Source of the DNA: Romanomermis culicivorax
Taxonomy: Eukaryota > Nematoda > Enoplea > Mermithida > Mermithidae
DNA: 64,000 nucleotides
Direction: 5' to 3'
Assembly (NCBI GenBank): GCA_963922205.1
Contig: CAWUHX010000221.1
Location: 310,001-374,000 of the forward strand
Each line of letters starts with the position of its first letter. Position 1 is the first letter of the stretch. The position numbers and the translations under genes are program-made. The notes below the pieces were generated by a model that worked only from the letters and a program-made list of their open reading frames with translations, searched no databases and was not told where the DNA came from. Of this stretch, positions 25,924 to 37,982 are shown piece after piece.

Positions 25924-27823
25924 TCATGGGCATGCGTTATTTCGTATCGCAGCAATGCTATTGCTCAGTTCGTTCAAACGTTCACAAACGGTCCTCGAAT
26001 AATCAATTTGCTTTTTGACGGCTATAATGAATTGCGGATACTGTAAGGTCATACGGTTAGGGAGCGACGGTTGACCAGCAGTGCTGTCGTCCGAGCGGTC
26101 GACTCCTGACGTATTTACAGTAACGGGTAGAAAAAAGTTCATAAACGCTTGTTGCCGTTCGCCTTCAATCAAAAGCGCCTTAAAACAGGAAACACAAATA
26201 CCTTGAAAAGTTAATGGAAACTTTAGGGTCCAAGACGTACAATTCAACGAATCTGATCGAATATAAACACAATATGTTATAAATTGGTCACAGAATTATC
26301 AATGTGACGTGTTTTTTTCGAGTACACGGTAGGTTTTTTCCCGCACCAGTCGTTCCGCATTTAGCAGAAATCGGCCAGAAAAATTTCTGCCCCAACATTA
26401 GAAACCACTAAAACCATTAAAAAGTTTCCGTTCCGTGCGGAAAGCACTCTAAAAATTTTTCACACGACCCCAAAAAGATCCGCACTGTGCGGAAAAACCC
26501 TGGCAAAAATTTTTCACACGACCCCAAAAATATCCGCACTGTGCGGAAAAACCCACGCGGCTGGCTGATTGAGTTACAATTCCCGTAAAAGTCGCACTTT
26601 TCACAACATATGTCTAATCTAAATCTTACGAAACATTGCTCCATTTGATCGCATATAGACCAAAAATGTTCACTAGCTTGTCTATATGTTTCTTTGCTAA
26701 ACGTCTCAGCTACTGAAGTCGATTCGCTGAAAAAATGTGTCTTCTGTAAAAAAACCCCCGTCAAATTACTATAAATAACAAATTACTTTGTGGAGGATGA
26801 ACTTTCCAAGGGCGACAAATGATATTTAGACGATTCAGCGACAATTTTCAACAAGGCCTGAAACGAAAAAACTAAAAATCATTCTCTAGAAAAATGATAA
26901 GGTATTAAAGGAAAATGAATACTCGAAGAATATCCAAATATAAAGAAAGTGAGAAAATCGTCACAAATTTACATAATTTTTACGTAAGTTATCAAGAATG
27001 TTTTACTGAATCACCGAACTAAAATAAAAGAAAATTCAAGCATAGATTTTTTATTTGATATAAATTTAGAACAGTTTGAATCAGTCGAGATTATTCATTC
27101 TACAATGAGAGTACTGATTTGACGTCAAAAGAATTTTTTGAGAGTATGGTAAAATCACAATGTTTATCGGTTTGAAAAACCGACACTTTTTGATGATTTC
27201 GGCAACATAAGTCTTTTCCGACCGAAAAATTGGAAGGTCCCTTGATTTCCGCCCGCCATACAAAGAGGGTGAAAAGAGATCGTCGAGAAATTTCATCCCA
27301 GATTCCCTCAAAGGTGTACGTAAAAAAATATTGCGCTTGTGCAAATATTAGGCGCAGGTTTGCGAAAAAGAAATTTTTAACACGAAAGCTAACAAAGCTG
27401 GACTATTCACTTTTAAAGTACTCGTGTAAAACCTTAAGCTACCCAAATTGTAAAAATAGCGCATACCGACATGGCTTGTTTTAGTTCGGGCACCATGAAT
27501 TTCAACCGACTTGCGGGCAAATACGGATTGTTGTCGGTCATTTGCTGCTGCGGTTGCTGAATAGCTATCGCAGGTTGTTGCATCTGCGACACGGACGACG
27601 CAACAGCTAATTGCTGCGGCTGCTGTTGTGCGACGGTAACCGGTTGTTGAGGATTAGGGTACATCATCGGTTGGGGTATGGGCGTGGCACCCGCTGATGG
27701 AACGTTAGAGCTGACGCCGGGTTGCATGACACTGTGCTGTTGTTGCATGAGTTGTTGCTGTACTAAAGCTTGCTGCTGCTGTTGCGGCAGCTGTAACTGC
27801 GGCAATTGATTCTGTTGATGCAT
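25924..27823 (-). CDS. MED29: Mediator complex subunit 29 (Intersex homologue)
   Basis: Subunit of the Mediator coactivator, which links transcription factors to RNA polymerase II in the nucleus. Exons 27823-27467, 26857-26787, 26726-26630, 26178-25924; all phases agree, giving 259 residues (human protein about 200). The N-terminal 100 residues are Gln-rich. The conserved core follows: SRLKFMVPELKQAMS at the end of exon 1, ALLKIVAES in exon 2, FWSICDQMEQCF in exon 3, YPQFIIAVKKQIDYSRTVCE in exon 4. These match the MED29 pattern (RYKMLIPQLKESL, YALCDQLELCL, YPQYLSVIKAQI, from memory). Acceptors are TTTCGTTTCAG, CATTTTTTCAG and CCTGTTTTAAG. The ATG follows TTTGTTTGAAAAG, a weak acceptor; a CAG-GTAAGT lies just above it. 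Intron 3 contains an R6 repeat. A DNA-binding role of its own is not expected. Confidence 0.9.
26326..26567. mobile_element. R6-family repeat inside MED29 intron 3
   Basis: Begins TAGGTTTTTTCCCGCACC and ends with two tandem blocks of TTTTTCACACGACCCCAAAAA and CCGCACTGTGCGGAAAAACC. Same family as 20451-20621, reverse orientation, with the terminal block duplicated. Confidence 0.65.
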
Positions 27824-28461
27824 CTTTTCAAACAAAGTTTAAACTTACCTGAATATTAACACATAATTCAATCAATATATTCGAATTTAATCGAAATTCG
27901 AAGTCAACTTTTTCGGGAACCCAACTAAGTCTTGTGTCGAAATCACAATTGTGATTGAATTTCGGAATAGAAATCCGCGATCAGTGATTGAATTTTGGAA
28001 TTTTAATTCTCAGTCAGTTTCGTAGTTCGAACCATGTAAACTCATTGAATTACTGTAAGAAATCATGTAAAAAGGGCGACATATTCTTCACTTTTCTCAA
28101 CTCTCAATGTAACTGAGGAATGCGGGGACAAAGAGGAATGCTTTTGAAACTTATTTTGGCTTTCCCATTCGCAAGGCTGAAATATTAGTCTGGTTAACAG
28201 ATATGCATAAGAAATAAAAACCAGATAATTAAAACATTTTATGCAATAATCGAAAAGTTTGCAGGCAAATAAAAGTCAACGACTCTATCGTTAAGAAAAA
28301 ATGAATATGGAAATTCTGAAGCCTCCGTTCAAGTTCGGAAGGACTACACAGATAAATTTCGACACTGAGAATTTCTGAAATCAATGGTAGAAAAACTGTC
28401 CATAACGGTCAGAAATGGGACGCTTCAACATTCCTAATTACAAGCATAAGAATACGAACGC

Positions 28462-28762
28462 CTCATTTTGAAACACTGCTCACGGAACTGTCCTTCAGCG
28501 TAGTCTTCAAAATTTCATTTTCTCTTTTTTCACTTATTTCCCGTTGAATTTTTTGACGAATTTTCATACGATCATATTTTTGATTCGACAAATCTTGTCT
28601 CGCTAAATAAAACAGTATCGAACCGGCGACAATCGTTACGGCGAAACTGACGAAAATTTTGCCGTGTCGAGCGATCGACGCTTTCCTCAACGATTCCAAC
28701 GAAGCTGGATCGCTGGCAGCCAGCGAGGGGCGATTGATGATGCTTGAGGCAACCTTGGTCAT
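28462..28762 (-). CDS. Small single-pass membrane protein (99 aa), possibly a mitochondrial assembly factor
   Basis: Single-exon reading frame of 99 residues. About 40 polar residues are followed by one hydrophobic segment, IFVSFAVTIVAGSILFYLA (about 42-60), then a charged, probably helical tail with KYDRMKIRQKIQREI. The ATG is preceded by CATTGTATTGTTTTAG-CCTCCCA, a strong acceptor, so this frame is very likely expressed. One short N-terminal-half membrane helix followed by a basic amphipathic helix resembles small cytochrome-oxidase assembly factors such as PET117; that is an impression from layout, not an identification. It lies between the HSDL1-like gene (stop 546 nt upstream) and MED29 (start 640 nt downstream), all on one strand. 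Confidence 0.75.
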
Positions 28763-29307
28763 TGGGAGGCTAAAACAATACAATGAACAAGGGAAAAATC
28801 AGTAATGCAGATTTAAGAGTGCTGAAAAATAGACTGGTAAAATTACGAAGTTGAGCCAACAAACGAATTTTTAATCCTGAAAAACTCAAGTTTGGATACA
28901 GGAAAATCCTCAATGAGATACACATCTTCGTATGCCCGATCGAACTGGCATCGACTTTATACTGTTCACCCGGACTAAAGCAATAAAATCACAATGCGCC
29001 TGAAAAATGTAGTGAGCTGTTGCAGATGTGCTGCATAAAATAGAAAGTAAGACAGTTTAAAATTTTATTAATGTATGAGAAACATATGTTCTAATCATTT
29101 TAATTTTGAAACAGCGACAAAAATGCATAAACTTCGATTCCTAAAATTCCACTTGCGATTCTATAGGCAATCATAATTGCAAAATTCTAATCGAAAAGTG
29201 CAAAATTCTAATCGAAAGGTGTTAAATTGTTACAGTTAGACAACGGATTTAAAAGCTAAAACCTGAAAAATGCGTAAAAACCCAAAGTGAGACTAAACTG
29301 AGAAAAT

Positions 29308-32300
29308 TCAACACATAACAGGAAGCATCCCTCTGAAAAACCGTAAAAAATCATTTGTGTAAAAAATCATCGTATAAGGAAAATAACCCGTCGTCCATCG
29401 ACAGCGTCCCAATGTTAAGAATATTCGATATGCTAAAATATCGGCCGGCGGGCAAAACCAATTCGGCTTCGATAAACTCAACCACCACCACCACGAAACA
29501 TGGCTTGGGGACTGTCGACTAACTTCACCTTTCTTACAATAGAGGTCTAAAGGCGTCAATAATTGAACAGCAATATTGTTAGAATCGCTGATATTCGAGA
29601 TTTCATCGACTAAATTTTGCGTGTGTTTCTGGAGAGAAAGTTGAAAACAAAACAAAGAAACCAAAATCTTTTAAAATTAAAACTACGCGTGCTGAGAGTT
29701 TTTTGAAATTTGTCAAGTGAATACAGAACGAATGAAATTTTTTTGCGTCATGGTATAAAAAACGTTCTATATCTAACCCGTAAGATAAAACTGTAATCCC
29801 TAACAAGGCAAACATGCTTTGAATCGGAATCAAAATAATAGCTGGACCCAATCAGCAAAACATGGATAACTTCATTCATAATTTGTAAGCAACCTGATCC
29901 TGATCTATAAATTTTGATCTCGAAGAATTTCTATTGAGAATGGGGGAAAATGTACAGAGAAATGTACAACTTTCAACTATTGAATTGGACTCCGATCATT
30001 TTACGATTAATGATTCCATATTTTTTCTAAAACGAAAAAATATGAAATCATTAATCTGCCAAAAAGAAGTTCACCTTCGACTCAAAATTGCGCGAAACAT
30101 CCCACAAAGTAAGCAATAATTTGCGAATAACTAAACATGATGAAGATCAATATGTGATGTATGACGAAAAAATCTTTTTAAAGCAATTTGAGCGAGTCAA
30201 TACTTACTAAAGTCAAATTTGATACAATTTTGTCGCTTTCATGTAGAAAGACCGCTGGCCTTTTGATTAAATACGCAAGAATACCATTTTTCTTCGGTAA
30301 AAACACCCTCCGAAATAGTTCCATGCTTAAATTTGTCGCTAAGAATGTGTTGAAATGTTGTTTCCTGTATATATGTGATAAATCAACGCAACTCGTTTCG
30401 GCGAGAAGCGCATTATCAGTGATATGAGTCAAAATATGGCTTTTACTATCGACGCTGACGACTGAAAAAAAAGAAACTTAAATCTTCAAGGGTGCATAAT
30501 TCTGAATCAGTATTTAAAACCCATGATTGCAATATCCTTATTTTGAACAGCTTCAACGACGTCTTCCCACAGAGATAAATCGTAAACAGTTTCGATCGAC
30601 AAACAAATTCGCACACAGGAAATATTGTACTTGATTTCTAGAAAGACATGAAACTTATGAAATTTCTACGCTTTTTCCGTGGATGTATGACATTTGAATC
30701 AGAAAATATGATTTTTTTATTCCATTCAAGTTCGAGAAGTACAAACGGTGTCGCGACAAAATGTCTCCGACAAAATATCCCCAATATATGATCCCCACAC
30801 AAAATGTCTCCGTACGAAATATCTCCAACATAATGTCTCCAACAAAATATCTCCAGCAAAATGTCTCCAACAAAATATCCCCAACAAATGATGTCCGAAC
30901 AAAATGTTCCGGCGCAAAATATCTCCTACACAAAATGTCTCCAACAAAACGTCTCTAACAAAATATCCCCAATCTATGGTCCCCGAACAACAATGGTATT
31001 TCCACGGTCTTATAGGGGAAGGGGTTTTCGACTATTTTATGAATTCAATGGATGTGGTCACTTTACACAAAAATTATCCTGAAAGTAAACCAATGCATTT
31101 CTGCGATTTTTAGGGCTGAGGGGTTCTCGGCTTTGGCGGATTTAATAGATGCAGTCACCACACACAAAAAACTATCTTGAGTGTAAACAAACGTATTTCC
31201 ACGATTTTTACGGGAAGGCGTTTCTGACCATGGAGAATTCAATGGACGCAGTCAGTATACACAAAAAATTTTCCTTCGTATAAACAAAAGTATTTCTGTG
31301 ATTTTTTAGGTTGAGGGTTCTAGATCATTGGGAATTCAACAGATATGGTCACTTTACATTGTGTTTGCATTTGTTAGAAAATTCAAAAATAGTTAAAAAA
31401 TTATAACTGTGGGCCAAGTCTCTCAGATAATCAATGAGTGCGTCATTTTGTCCTGCACCAAGCCATGCATGATCAAAACGGCTAACAATACGAGCAATTC
31501 AATGTGCACAGTATCGATACTTTCACTTGCTAGGCGATGGTTCCTTTTACAGGTATGAAGCATACATGTAATTGGGGGGGAAGTGCTATGGGAACCCCCT
31601 TAGAAATCGTCGACCATATGGCTAGCCATTGGGCGACCGCCCCCCCACAGGATTTTCCAATCCTATGGCTAGCCATAGGGTAGTCCATGGACCCCCATAT
31701 TTTTGGTCGGAAAAATGTTAATTTTTTGATGAAAAATGTCAATTTTTGAACAAAAAATGGTCAAAAACGTCAATTTTCTCGGCGCTTCGCGCCAAAAATA
31801 CATTTTTTATCATTTTTAGACAAAAATTACAATTTTTTGAACTGTTTTTCGGACCTTTTTCGCGGAAAAATCGATTTTTTTCCTTCAGAGACCCCTCGCC
31901 CCAAAATTTTGGGAATTACTGACCCCCGGCCCAAAAAAAGTGGCCCAACCCCCCCCCCAGACCTCGGGGCTCCGTTACATGTATGGTATGAAGTGACTGC
32001 ATCCGTTGAATTCCTCGCAATCGAAAACCTGTCCACCAAAAGTTCACGGAAATACGCTTGTTTACACTCAGAACAACTTCTTTGTATAAAGTGACTGCAT
32101 CCGTTGAATTCCTCGCTGTAGAGAACCTGTCCGCCAAAAATTCACGGAAATACGCTTGTTTACACTCAGAATGACTTTTTTGTGTAAAGTGACTGCGTCC
32201 ATTGAATTCCACACGGTCAAAAACTCCTTTATTCAAAAAAATGACGAAAATACGCTATTTTACACCCCGAATAACTTTTTGTGTTAAGTGACCACATCCA

Positions 32301-33530
32301 TTGAATTTCCCGCGAACGATCTTAAACTCCTTCCACAAAAACATCACGGAAATGTGCTTGTTTACACCCCAGATAATTTTTTGTGTTAAGTGATCACATC
32401 TATTGAATTCCCCGCGGTCGGAAACTCCTTCCACTAAGAAATCACGAAAATACGCTTCTTTACACTCGAGATAATTTTTTGTGTAAAATGATCGCGTCCG
32501 TTGAATTCCCCACGGTTAAAAACTCCTTTTACCAAAAAATGGAGGAAATGCGCTAGTTTACACCATGGATAATTTTTTGTGTAAAATGATCGCGTCCGTT
32601 GAATTCCCCACGGTCAAAAACTCCTTTTACCAAAAAATGGAGAAAATGCGCTAGTTTACACCATGGATAATTTTTTGTGTAAAGTGACCATATCCATTGA
32701 ATTCCCCGCGATCGTTTACTTCTTGCACCAAAAAATCACGAAAAAAATCACTTGTTTATACCCGTGTAATTTTTTGTGTTAAGTGGCGGCATCCATTGAA
32801 TTCCCAATAGTCGAAAGCCCTTTTCCCAATAAGACCACGGAAATATCTTTGTTGTTTGGAGATCATAAGTTGGGGATATTATGTTGGAGATGTTTTATTG
32901 GACACATTTTGCACCGGAACATTTTGTTCGGAGATCTGTTGGGGATATTTTGTTGGAGACATTTTGTTGGAGTATTTTGTTGGAGACATTATGTTGGGGA
33001 TATTTTGTACGGAGACATTTTGTGTGCGGATCATATGTTAGGATATTTTGTCGGAGACGTTTTGTTGGCGACATTTTGTGGTAGATCCGTAAAAACAAAT
33101 ACCCAATTCACGACTTGAAATTTCGACCGCCTCTTTTTCATCAATCGGCGATATAAAAATAATTGATAAACCAGATGAAGCCAATAGCTTGACGATTTCG
33201 AAATCCACTTCATCACAACATCCAAATATGACTAAAAAACATTATTTCAAAGTCATTCGGGACGCAATGCTTCCTACTTGAATTTTCGAAGATGTAAATT
33301 TTGAAGCTGAACTTACTAGCCCATGAACCGAGCTGGCGCAAACGTTTGCGTTGTCTAGACGCAGTAACGCCAAAATGAACCCACGTCAGTTTTCCCACGT
33401 TCCATATGATTTTGCAGCCGACTAAACCGACTGTGACCAAGCCGACGGCGGAAAATAAATCGCGGAAAGCAGACATAGTTTCGCCTAATGATTGCAACAA
33501 AATTGAAGCGCTGTCGGGCCCAACAGCCAT
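29308..33530 (-). CDS. HSDL1: HSDL1-like short-chain dehydrogenase, probable pseudoenzyme
   Basis: Homologue of inactive hydroxysteroid dehydrogenase-like protein 1. Exons 33530-33317, 33231-33103, 30637-30521, 30461-30285, 29841-29792, 29628-29308; all phases fit, giving 335 residues (human HSDL1 about 330). An N-terminal hydrophobic segment (about 27-50) precedes LRQLGSWA. The Rossmann segment reads IIFGCCDEVDFEIVKLL, so the Gly-rich TGxxxGIG cofactor motif is gone. NKDIAIM, FLATNL and FLPKKN follow the family order. At the YxxxK site the sequence is LGITK (226-230): no Tyr, Lys kept. The C-terminal part (WFCPPADILAYRIFLTLG, RWTTGYFP) matches the HSDL1 tail. The fourth donor (AATG-GTATTC) was chosen over a stronger one because it restores phase and alignment. 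The ATG follows TTTACCATCAG. Intron 2 holds a 2.3-kb fold-back element. Probably membrane-bound and non-catalytic. Confidence 0.85.
30757..33083. mobile_element. Fold-back element of minisatellite arms inside HSDL1 intron 2
   Basis: The left arm (30757-30985) is an array of CAAAATGTCTCC / AACAAAATATCCCC units of about 14 bp. The right arm (32850-33083) is the same array inverted. Between them are units of about 100-120 bp (ATTCAATGGATGTGGTCACTT type) on the left and their inverted relatives (AAGTGACTGCATCCGTTGAAT type, at least eight copies) at 31990-32850. An unrelated CATACATG element sits in the middle. It ends 20 bp short of HSDL1 exon 2. No ORF of its own. Confidence 0.8.
31561..31985. 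mobile_element. CATACATG-ended element
   Basis: Ends CATACATGTAATTGGGGGGG and CCGTTACATGTATG, flanked by a perfect 8-bp duplication GTATGAAG (31553-31560; 31986-31993). Contains a CGGCGCTTCGCGCC hairpin (31780-31793). Inserted into the fold-back element. Confidence 0.85.
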
Positions 33531-34335
33531 TGAAAGCAGGAATACCTGATGGTAAAAAATTTGACGACGGACAATAAGATTAGAGCTGTTTGAAAGAATG
33601 AACTTATTAATTCGTTTATAAAAGATTAAAAACGAACAAGCGCGTACAATAACAGTAAGTCTACAGACGCTAGGTCCAGGTTCTACTGTCTCTACCAGTT
33701 CATCATCGTCAGTTTTATGCCTCTTTGGTCTTATACACAATGCATCTCTTCAACTTTTATTTTTTTATACTGTATCCAGTACGAATATTTCATACAGGCA
33801 AAATTTCTCGAAGTCTTCTTTATGTCTCCTTTTTTGTGCTTCATTGTCAAAATACGTAGCTTCTTGTGGCTAAAAATACGCCGTAGTGACTTTTTGTGAG
33901 CCATAAGCGGCATTGTAACACATTAAGTATATATTCAAGCACTGAATTAATGCAGATAAATATATGTTCATTCACTGTAAATGCACATCAATACAAGTAA
34001 TAGTAAATGAATATTTTGTTCATACAGTATATTGTTGAGACCCAGATACCCGCTGTGAAGCAGCAATTGTGAGACATTTTAAAGTATTTGTTCTAGATTC
34101 AAATGCAAACCAACCCGATAGAATAACACAACAAAGACTGATCAAAAATCTGCGAAAACCAAAAAAAAACAACCCAGCAAAGGCACAGAAAAACAAGAAC
34201 AAATCCAAAAGTCGAAATTTTACGTTTCACTGCACACTACCACACTATACTTAGATTTTCTTATCAGTAAAAAAAGGCTGATTTTGAATCTAATCTATTC
34301 GGATGTAAAATATTTTTTCGAGTTATCTGCTTCGG
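33531..34335. other. Upstream region of the HSDL1-like gene, no assigned gene
   Basis: A TTTACCATCAG acceptor 15 nt above the HSDL1 ATG suggests a 5' intron or trans-splicing. Short Lys-rich frames exist on both strands (33731-33913 minus; 34069-34254 plus), but I recognise no domain and no flanking splice sites strong enough to call an exon. Confidence 0.4.
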
Positions 34336-34339
34336 AACC

Positions 34340-34530
34340 AGACATGCACGGCAAGATTTTTCCAGGGGGGAGGATCCATGGACTTTTTCCCAGGGAGGTA
34401 GGAGGTGGGTGAGCAAGAAAACAAAGAAAGGTTCTGCAAGCCGGTTTTCCATACAAAATATGCACAAAAATCATGAAAAAAGCTGTCTTGGAAAAAGTTC
34501 AGGGGGGTGTTTGACGATTTTTTTGGCCAG
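34340..34530. mobile_element. CAGACATGCAC-family element, copy 1
   Basis: Starts CAGACATGCACGGCAAG, as in 36179-36385, and keeps CCATGGACTTTTTCCC, GGTTCTGCAAGCC, TACAAAATATGCACA and AAAGTTCAGG blocks. It runs into the repeat at 34535; the right terminus is not seen. Confidence 0.65.
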
Positions 34531-34534
34531 GGAG

Positions 34535-35465
34535 CAGAGCACCCCATGGGGGGCGGGGGTATGGGGGGGGGGTATTACCCCCTCTTAGATTTGGAAATTC
34601 ATTTACTACCCCCATAAAAACAGCTCACTAATAGCGAAAAATTTTGGTAGACCTCATCCTCTCCCCAGTAGGTTATAGTAATTCGAGAAAAATTGCACAA
34701 TGTGTGACTCTGAGGAATTACTCACTGCTGTTTTTGACACATTTACTGAGCAAATCATAATGGGAAAGTATGCAACTTCTGTGCCATATAGCGATTTTTA
34801 GGAAAGGATATCAGCACATTAATATATACTACTTGTAGGAAATCATTATAAATATAATTGGGAGATGAAATAATGACTTATGTATATGTGATTTATCGAA
34901 AAATCGCCTCTTGGGAAGTCTTCCTCACCATGCTCTCCTTTCCTTTTCCCCGCTTCTGCGTTGGGTCTTTTGTGCGCATATGATTACCCAAGCTGTGGCA
35001 TACTTTCCTGCTATGAGTTGAGACATGTGAGGTCTGTTGACGTCGATCAGGAGTGGTACTTGGTTTCAAACTCGTAGGTCATAATGTAATGGGATTAATA
35101 ATACTAAAGCCGCATTCAGCATCAGGACTTTCAATTGGAAGCACTTTTCCAAGCCTTAGCAGGATACTGCTGCAGATGGTGGCTCAAATAATGTTTCCAA
35201 AAGTATGTTGTGTCCACACATAATTAGTGCATTGAAGTAGCATGATTGGGAGCTGGAAAAGGGAGCTGAAATAGTAAATGTTTTTTGACTGTAAGGCTAG
35301 AGTACTGCAACAACTCCCCCCCTCTGCAAAAAAGTAGGGAGCAAAGAAAAAAAAAGGTCACGGCATATTTTAAGTACTACCCTAAAAATTTACGGTTTTA
35401 CCCCTACCTAATTTTTCGACCTTGGGGACCTCTGCCAGGGAGGGTGGCCAGGGTCTCAGGTAAGG
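34535..35465. repeat. About 0.95-kb dispersed repeat, copy 2
   Basis: Second copy of 4000-4960, same orientation. About 140 bp around 34965-35100 (GTCTTTTGTGCGCATATG to CAGCATCAGGAC) are absent from copy 1. Confidence 0.75.
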
Positions 35466-35705
35466 GGTTCACCCTTTTTGTAACTATTGAACATGGAGCA
35501 GAGTTTGAATTGTGAATTAGTGATTTGCAGGAATTTCGAGTTTAACTTGAAGTTTTTCAAACATATGAAAATGAAAGTAAAGTATGAGTTTTGAAAAAGC
35601 CTTAACCTAAACCTAAGCGTAAGCCTAAGCCAGAAAATTTGCCAGAACAACTAAAAAAATCAATAAATTTTTTCGACCAATGCAACTGATGACAGATCTC
35701 GCCCC

Positions 35706-36574
35706 CACTGTTTTTTTTACACCTTTGCACTATAATGTGGAAAAAAAATCTGGAATGTGGAAAAATTTTTGAGGTCTTTCCACAAATCTGGAAGAAAAAT
35801 TTAGGATTTTCATAATGAAAAGATGCATTTTGGTGCATTTTAGGAGGTCCAAATACAAAAATTTTCCGGCGCATGGCGCCGGACATAACTTTAATAATCA
35901 TTATTATTAATTACCAAGCTCAGGCGCGGCTTTTAGCATGTCTACCTTCACTTACCATTTAATCTTTAATAGTTTTCATCATCTTAAACGTATTATTTCA
36001 TGTTTAATTGGCTACCTTGTATATTTAATGAAGATCCGCATTTTTTCCTCCATAGATTTTTTGAGAAAGATCAACACGTCAACTTTCTCAACTTTTTGAA
36101 GCGTTTGTTCTCTTCTTAACGTAAATTCAATTCAAAAGCTTCATGGAAGTATTTTTAGAAAATTTCAACGCTTCTGACCAGACATGCACGGCAAGAATTT
36201 TCCAGGGGGGAGGGTCTATGGACTTTTTTCCCAGGGGTGTAGGGGGATGGGTGAGCAAAAGAACAAAAAAAAAGTTCTGCAAGCCTGTTTTTCATACAAA
36301 ACATGCACAAAGATCATCAAAAAAGCTGTCTAGGAAAAAGTTCAGGTAGGGGTGTTTACCCCCTACCCCCCTATGTGCGTGTATGCTTCTGACTCATAGC
36401 TTTTCGGCCAAATTTATGAAAGGCTACGAAAAAACTAATGGTTTTAAAATTTTTCGAATGATAAATTTCTAGAAATTACGATTTATGAACACAAAATTTA
36501 AATCTAATTTTTGAGATGTATGATCAGAATGATTATCAGAATGCTTTAGAAAGCACGAAAACACTTAAATAAAG
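35706..36574. mobile_element. Repeat R2, third copy
   Basis: Starts CACTGTTTTTTTTACACC and carries CCGGCGCATGGCGCCGG at 35866-35882 and AGGCGCGGCTTTTAGCATG. It is interrupted by the element at 36179-36385 and ends against a CATACC element. Confidence 0.7.
36179..36385. mobile_element. CAGACATGCAC-family element, copy 2
   Basis: 207 bp, ends CAGACATGCACGG and GTGCGTGTATG (imperfect inverted repeats), flanked by a perfect duplication CTTCTGAC (36171-36178; 36386-36393). Inserted in repeat R2. Confidence 0.85.
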
Positions 36575-36750
36575 CATACCTGTAATTGGGGGGTTTGGGG
36601 GGGTCCCCCCAACTTGGCCAACCATATACCACCCCACGCAGTCTTGAAAAAATCAGAAAAAATTGGCAAAAAAGTGTTTTTTTGGCTTTTTGGGAAAAAT
36701 TTCGACTATTTTCGACCGCCCCCCCCCCAACTGGTTGGACCTCTTACAGG
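36575..36750. mobile_element. CATACC-family element, right end clipped
   Basis: CATACCTGTAATTGGGG at left; at right it stops at CTTACAGG where CACAGTTTTTTCCTC begins. Confidence 0.7.
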
Positions 36751-37755
36751 CACAGTTTTTTCCTCAATCGACCATTTTTGGGGGATTTTTTTGGAATTGA
36801 GGAAAATTTTTTTGAACTTAGGCACCAATTTGAGGAAACTTTTTTATGGTTTCCTAATCGGAGGTGCATTTTACGCATTGAGAATTGTTGGAATTTTCCG
36901 GCGCTTCGCGCCGAATTTTAAGTATTTCATAGTTTTTCTATATTATTCCAATGCGTGGTTAGAAAATGCCATTCTAGCTAATGCTTATAGCTTTTAATGA
37001 ACAAGTTATTATGGATAATTTGATCCTGTGTCGTTTTTTGAGAATTTGACGAAAAGCAAGAATTTTCTCGGTCATTTTCCCAAAGCCCTTTTGTGGTCTT
37101 TAAAAAGATTTTGGCATTTGTGTGATTAAAACATTTCGAGTCCAAATAAGAACTTTTGCCATACCTGTACTTGGGGGGGGTGGGGGGACCCCCCCTCAAC
37201 TTGGCCAACCATACACCCAACATCACCCCCCTCACAGTTTGGAAAAAATAGAAAAAATTTGCAAAAAAGTGTTTTTTTGGGCTTTTTATGGGAAAAATTT
37301 CGACTTTTCTCGACCCCCCCCCCCAACTGGTCAGAGGTCTTACAGGTATGACTTTTGATGGTTTGAAGAGTCAAAATTCTTGGCTGCTCCCCTAGTTTTT
37401 AAATTGTAGTCTGCCCGACGAAGATTCATTGAATTCCCTGAAAAATTAAACCTTCTGTGTTTTCAATACAAGATGAAAAGGTTGATTTTCCAGCGTTCTA
37501 GAATATCAAAATCCCAGGAAAATTTTCGGTGCTAGACGCCGAACAAGTCACTAATACCAATCTTTTCATTTTGTCTTCAAAACTCCGAAAATTTGGTTGA
37601 AAGGCCTAAAACCGACGCGAATCGAATGGAATAAAAGAAAACTAGCTTTTGGTGGTTTTTCCGACAATTGATTTTAGAGTGAACAACCAAAAATTTATCT
37701 GTGCAACCAAAATTTTTCCTCAAGTTTCTTTGCAGAAAAAAAGCCCTCTGGTCAA
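36751..37755. mobile_element. Mixed R1/R5-like element with a nested CATACC copy
   Basis: Begins CACAGTTTTTTCCTC (R1-like) with CCGGCGCTTCGCGCCG at 36898-36913. The right half (37400-37745) resembles R5 (TTTTAGAGTGAACAACC, GTGCAACCAAAATTTT). The terminal boundary on the right is unclear. Confidence 0.45.
37160..37350. mobile_element. CATACC-family element
   Basis: CATACCTGTACTTGGGGGG to CTTACAGGTATG, flanked by ACTTTTGC / ACTTTTGA (7 of 8). Confidence 0.85.
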
Positions 37756-37982
37756 GTTCATACCTTTATGTCAGATTGTCAGCTGTTTAGAATCAGTTTA
37801 AAAATTTTATTGTTATCTTTTCATCAAAGTTTACTGTTAATTAACTTGTTATGTTAAAATTATGTTGTTTTATGTCGTCAAAGAAATATAAGAAATAATG
37901 GTTATGCCGTTGAATTAATCACTTGCTTGGCTCATGTGAACTAGCTTAAGTATTTATTATTAAGCAGGTCATAGCTTGAAAC

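Noticed and set aside
30208..30284. Extension of HSDL1 exon 4 to the strong GTAAGT donor at 30207
   Set aside because: It breaks phase with exon 5 and the family alignment; the GTATTC donor after 30285 fits both. It may be an alternative splice form.
30757..30985. CRISPR-like array of short repeats
   Set aside because: Units of about 14 bp without unique spacers, inverted copy at 32850-33083, eukaryotic context: minisatellite arm.
34069..34254. Lys-rich plus-strand frame as a gene
   Set aside because: No domain, no supporting splice sites, A-rich composition explains the Lys/Asn content.
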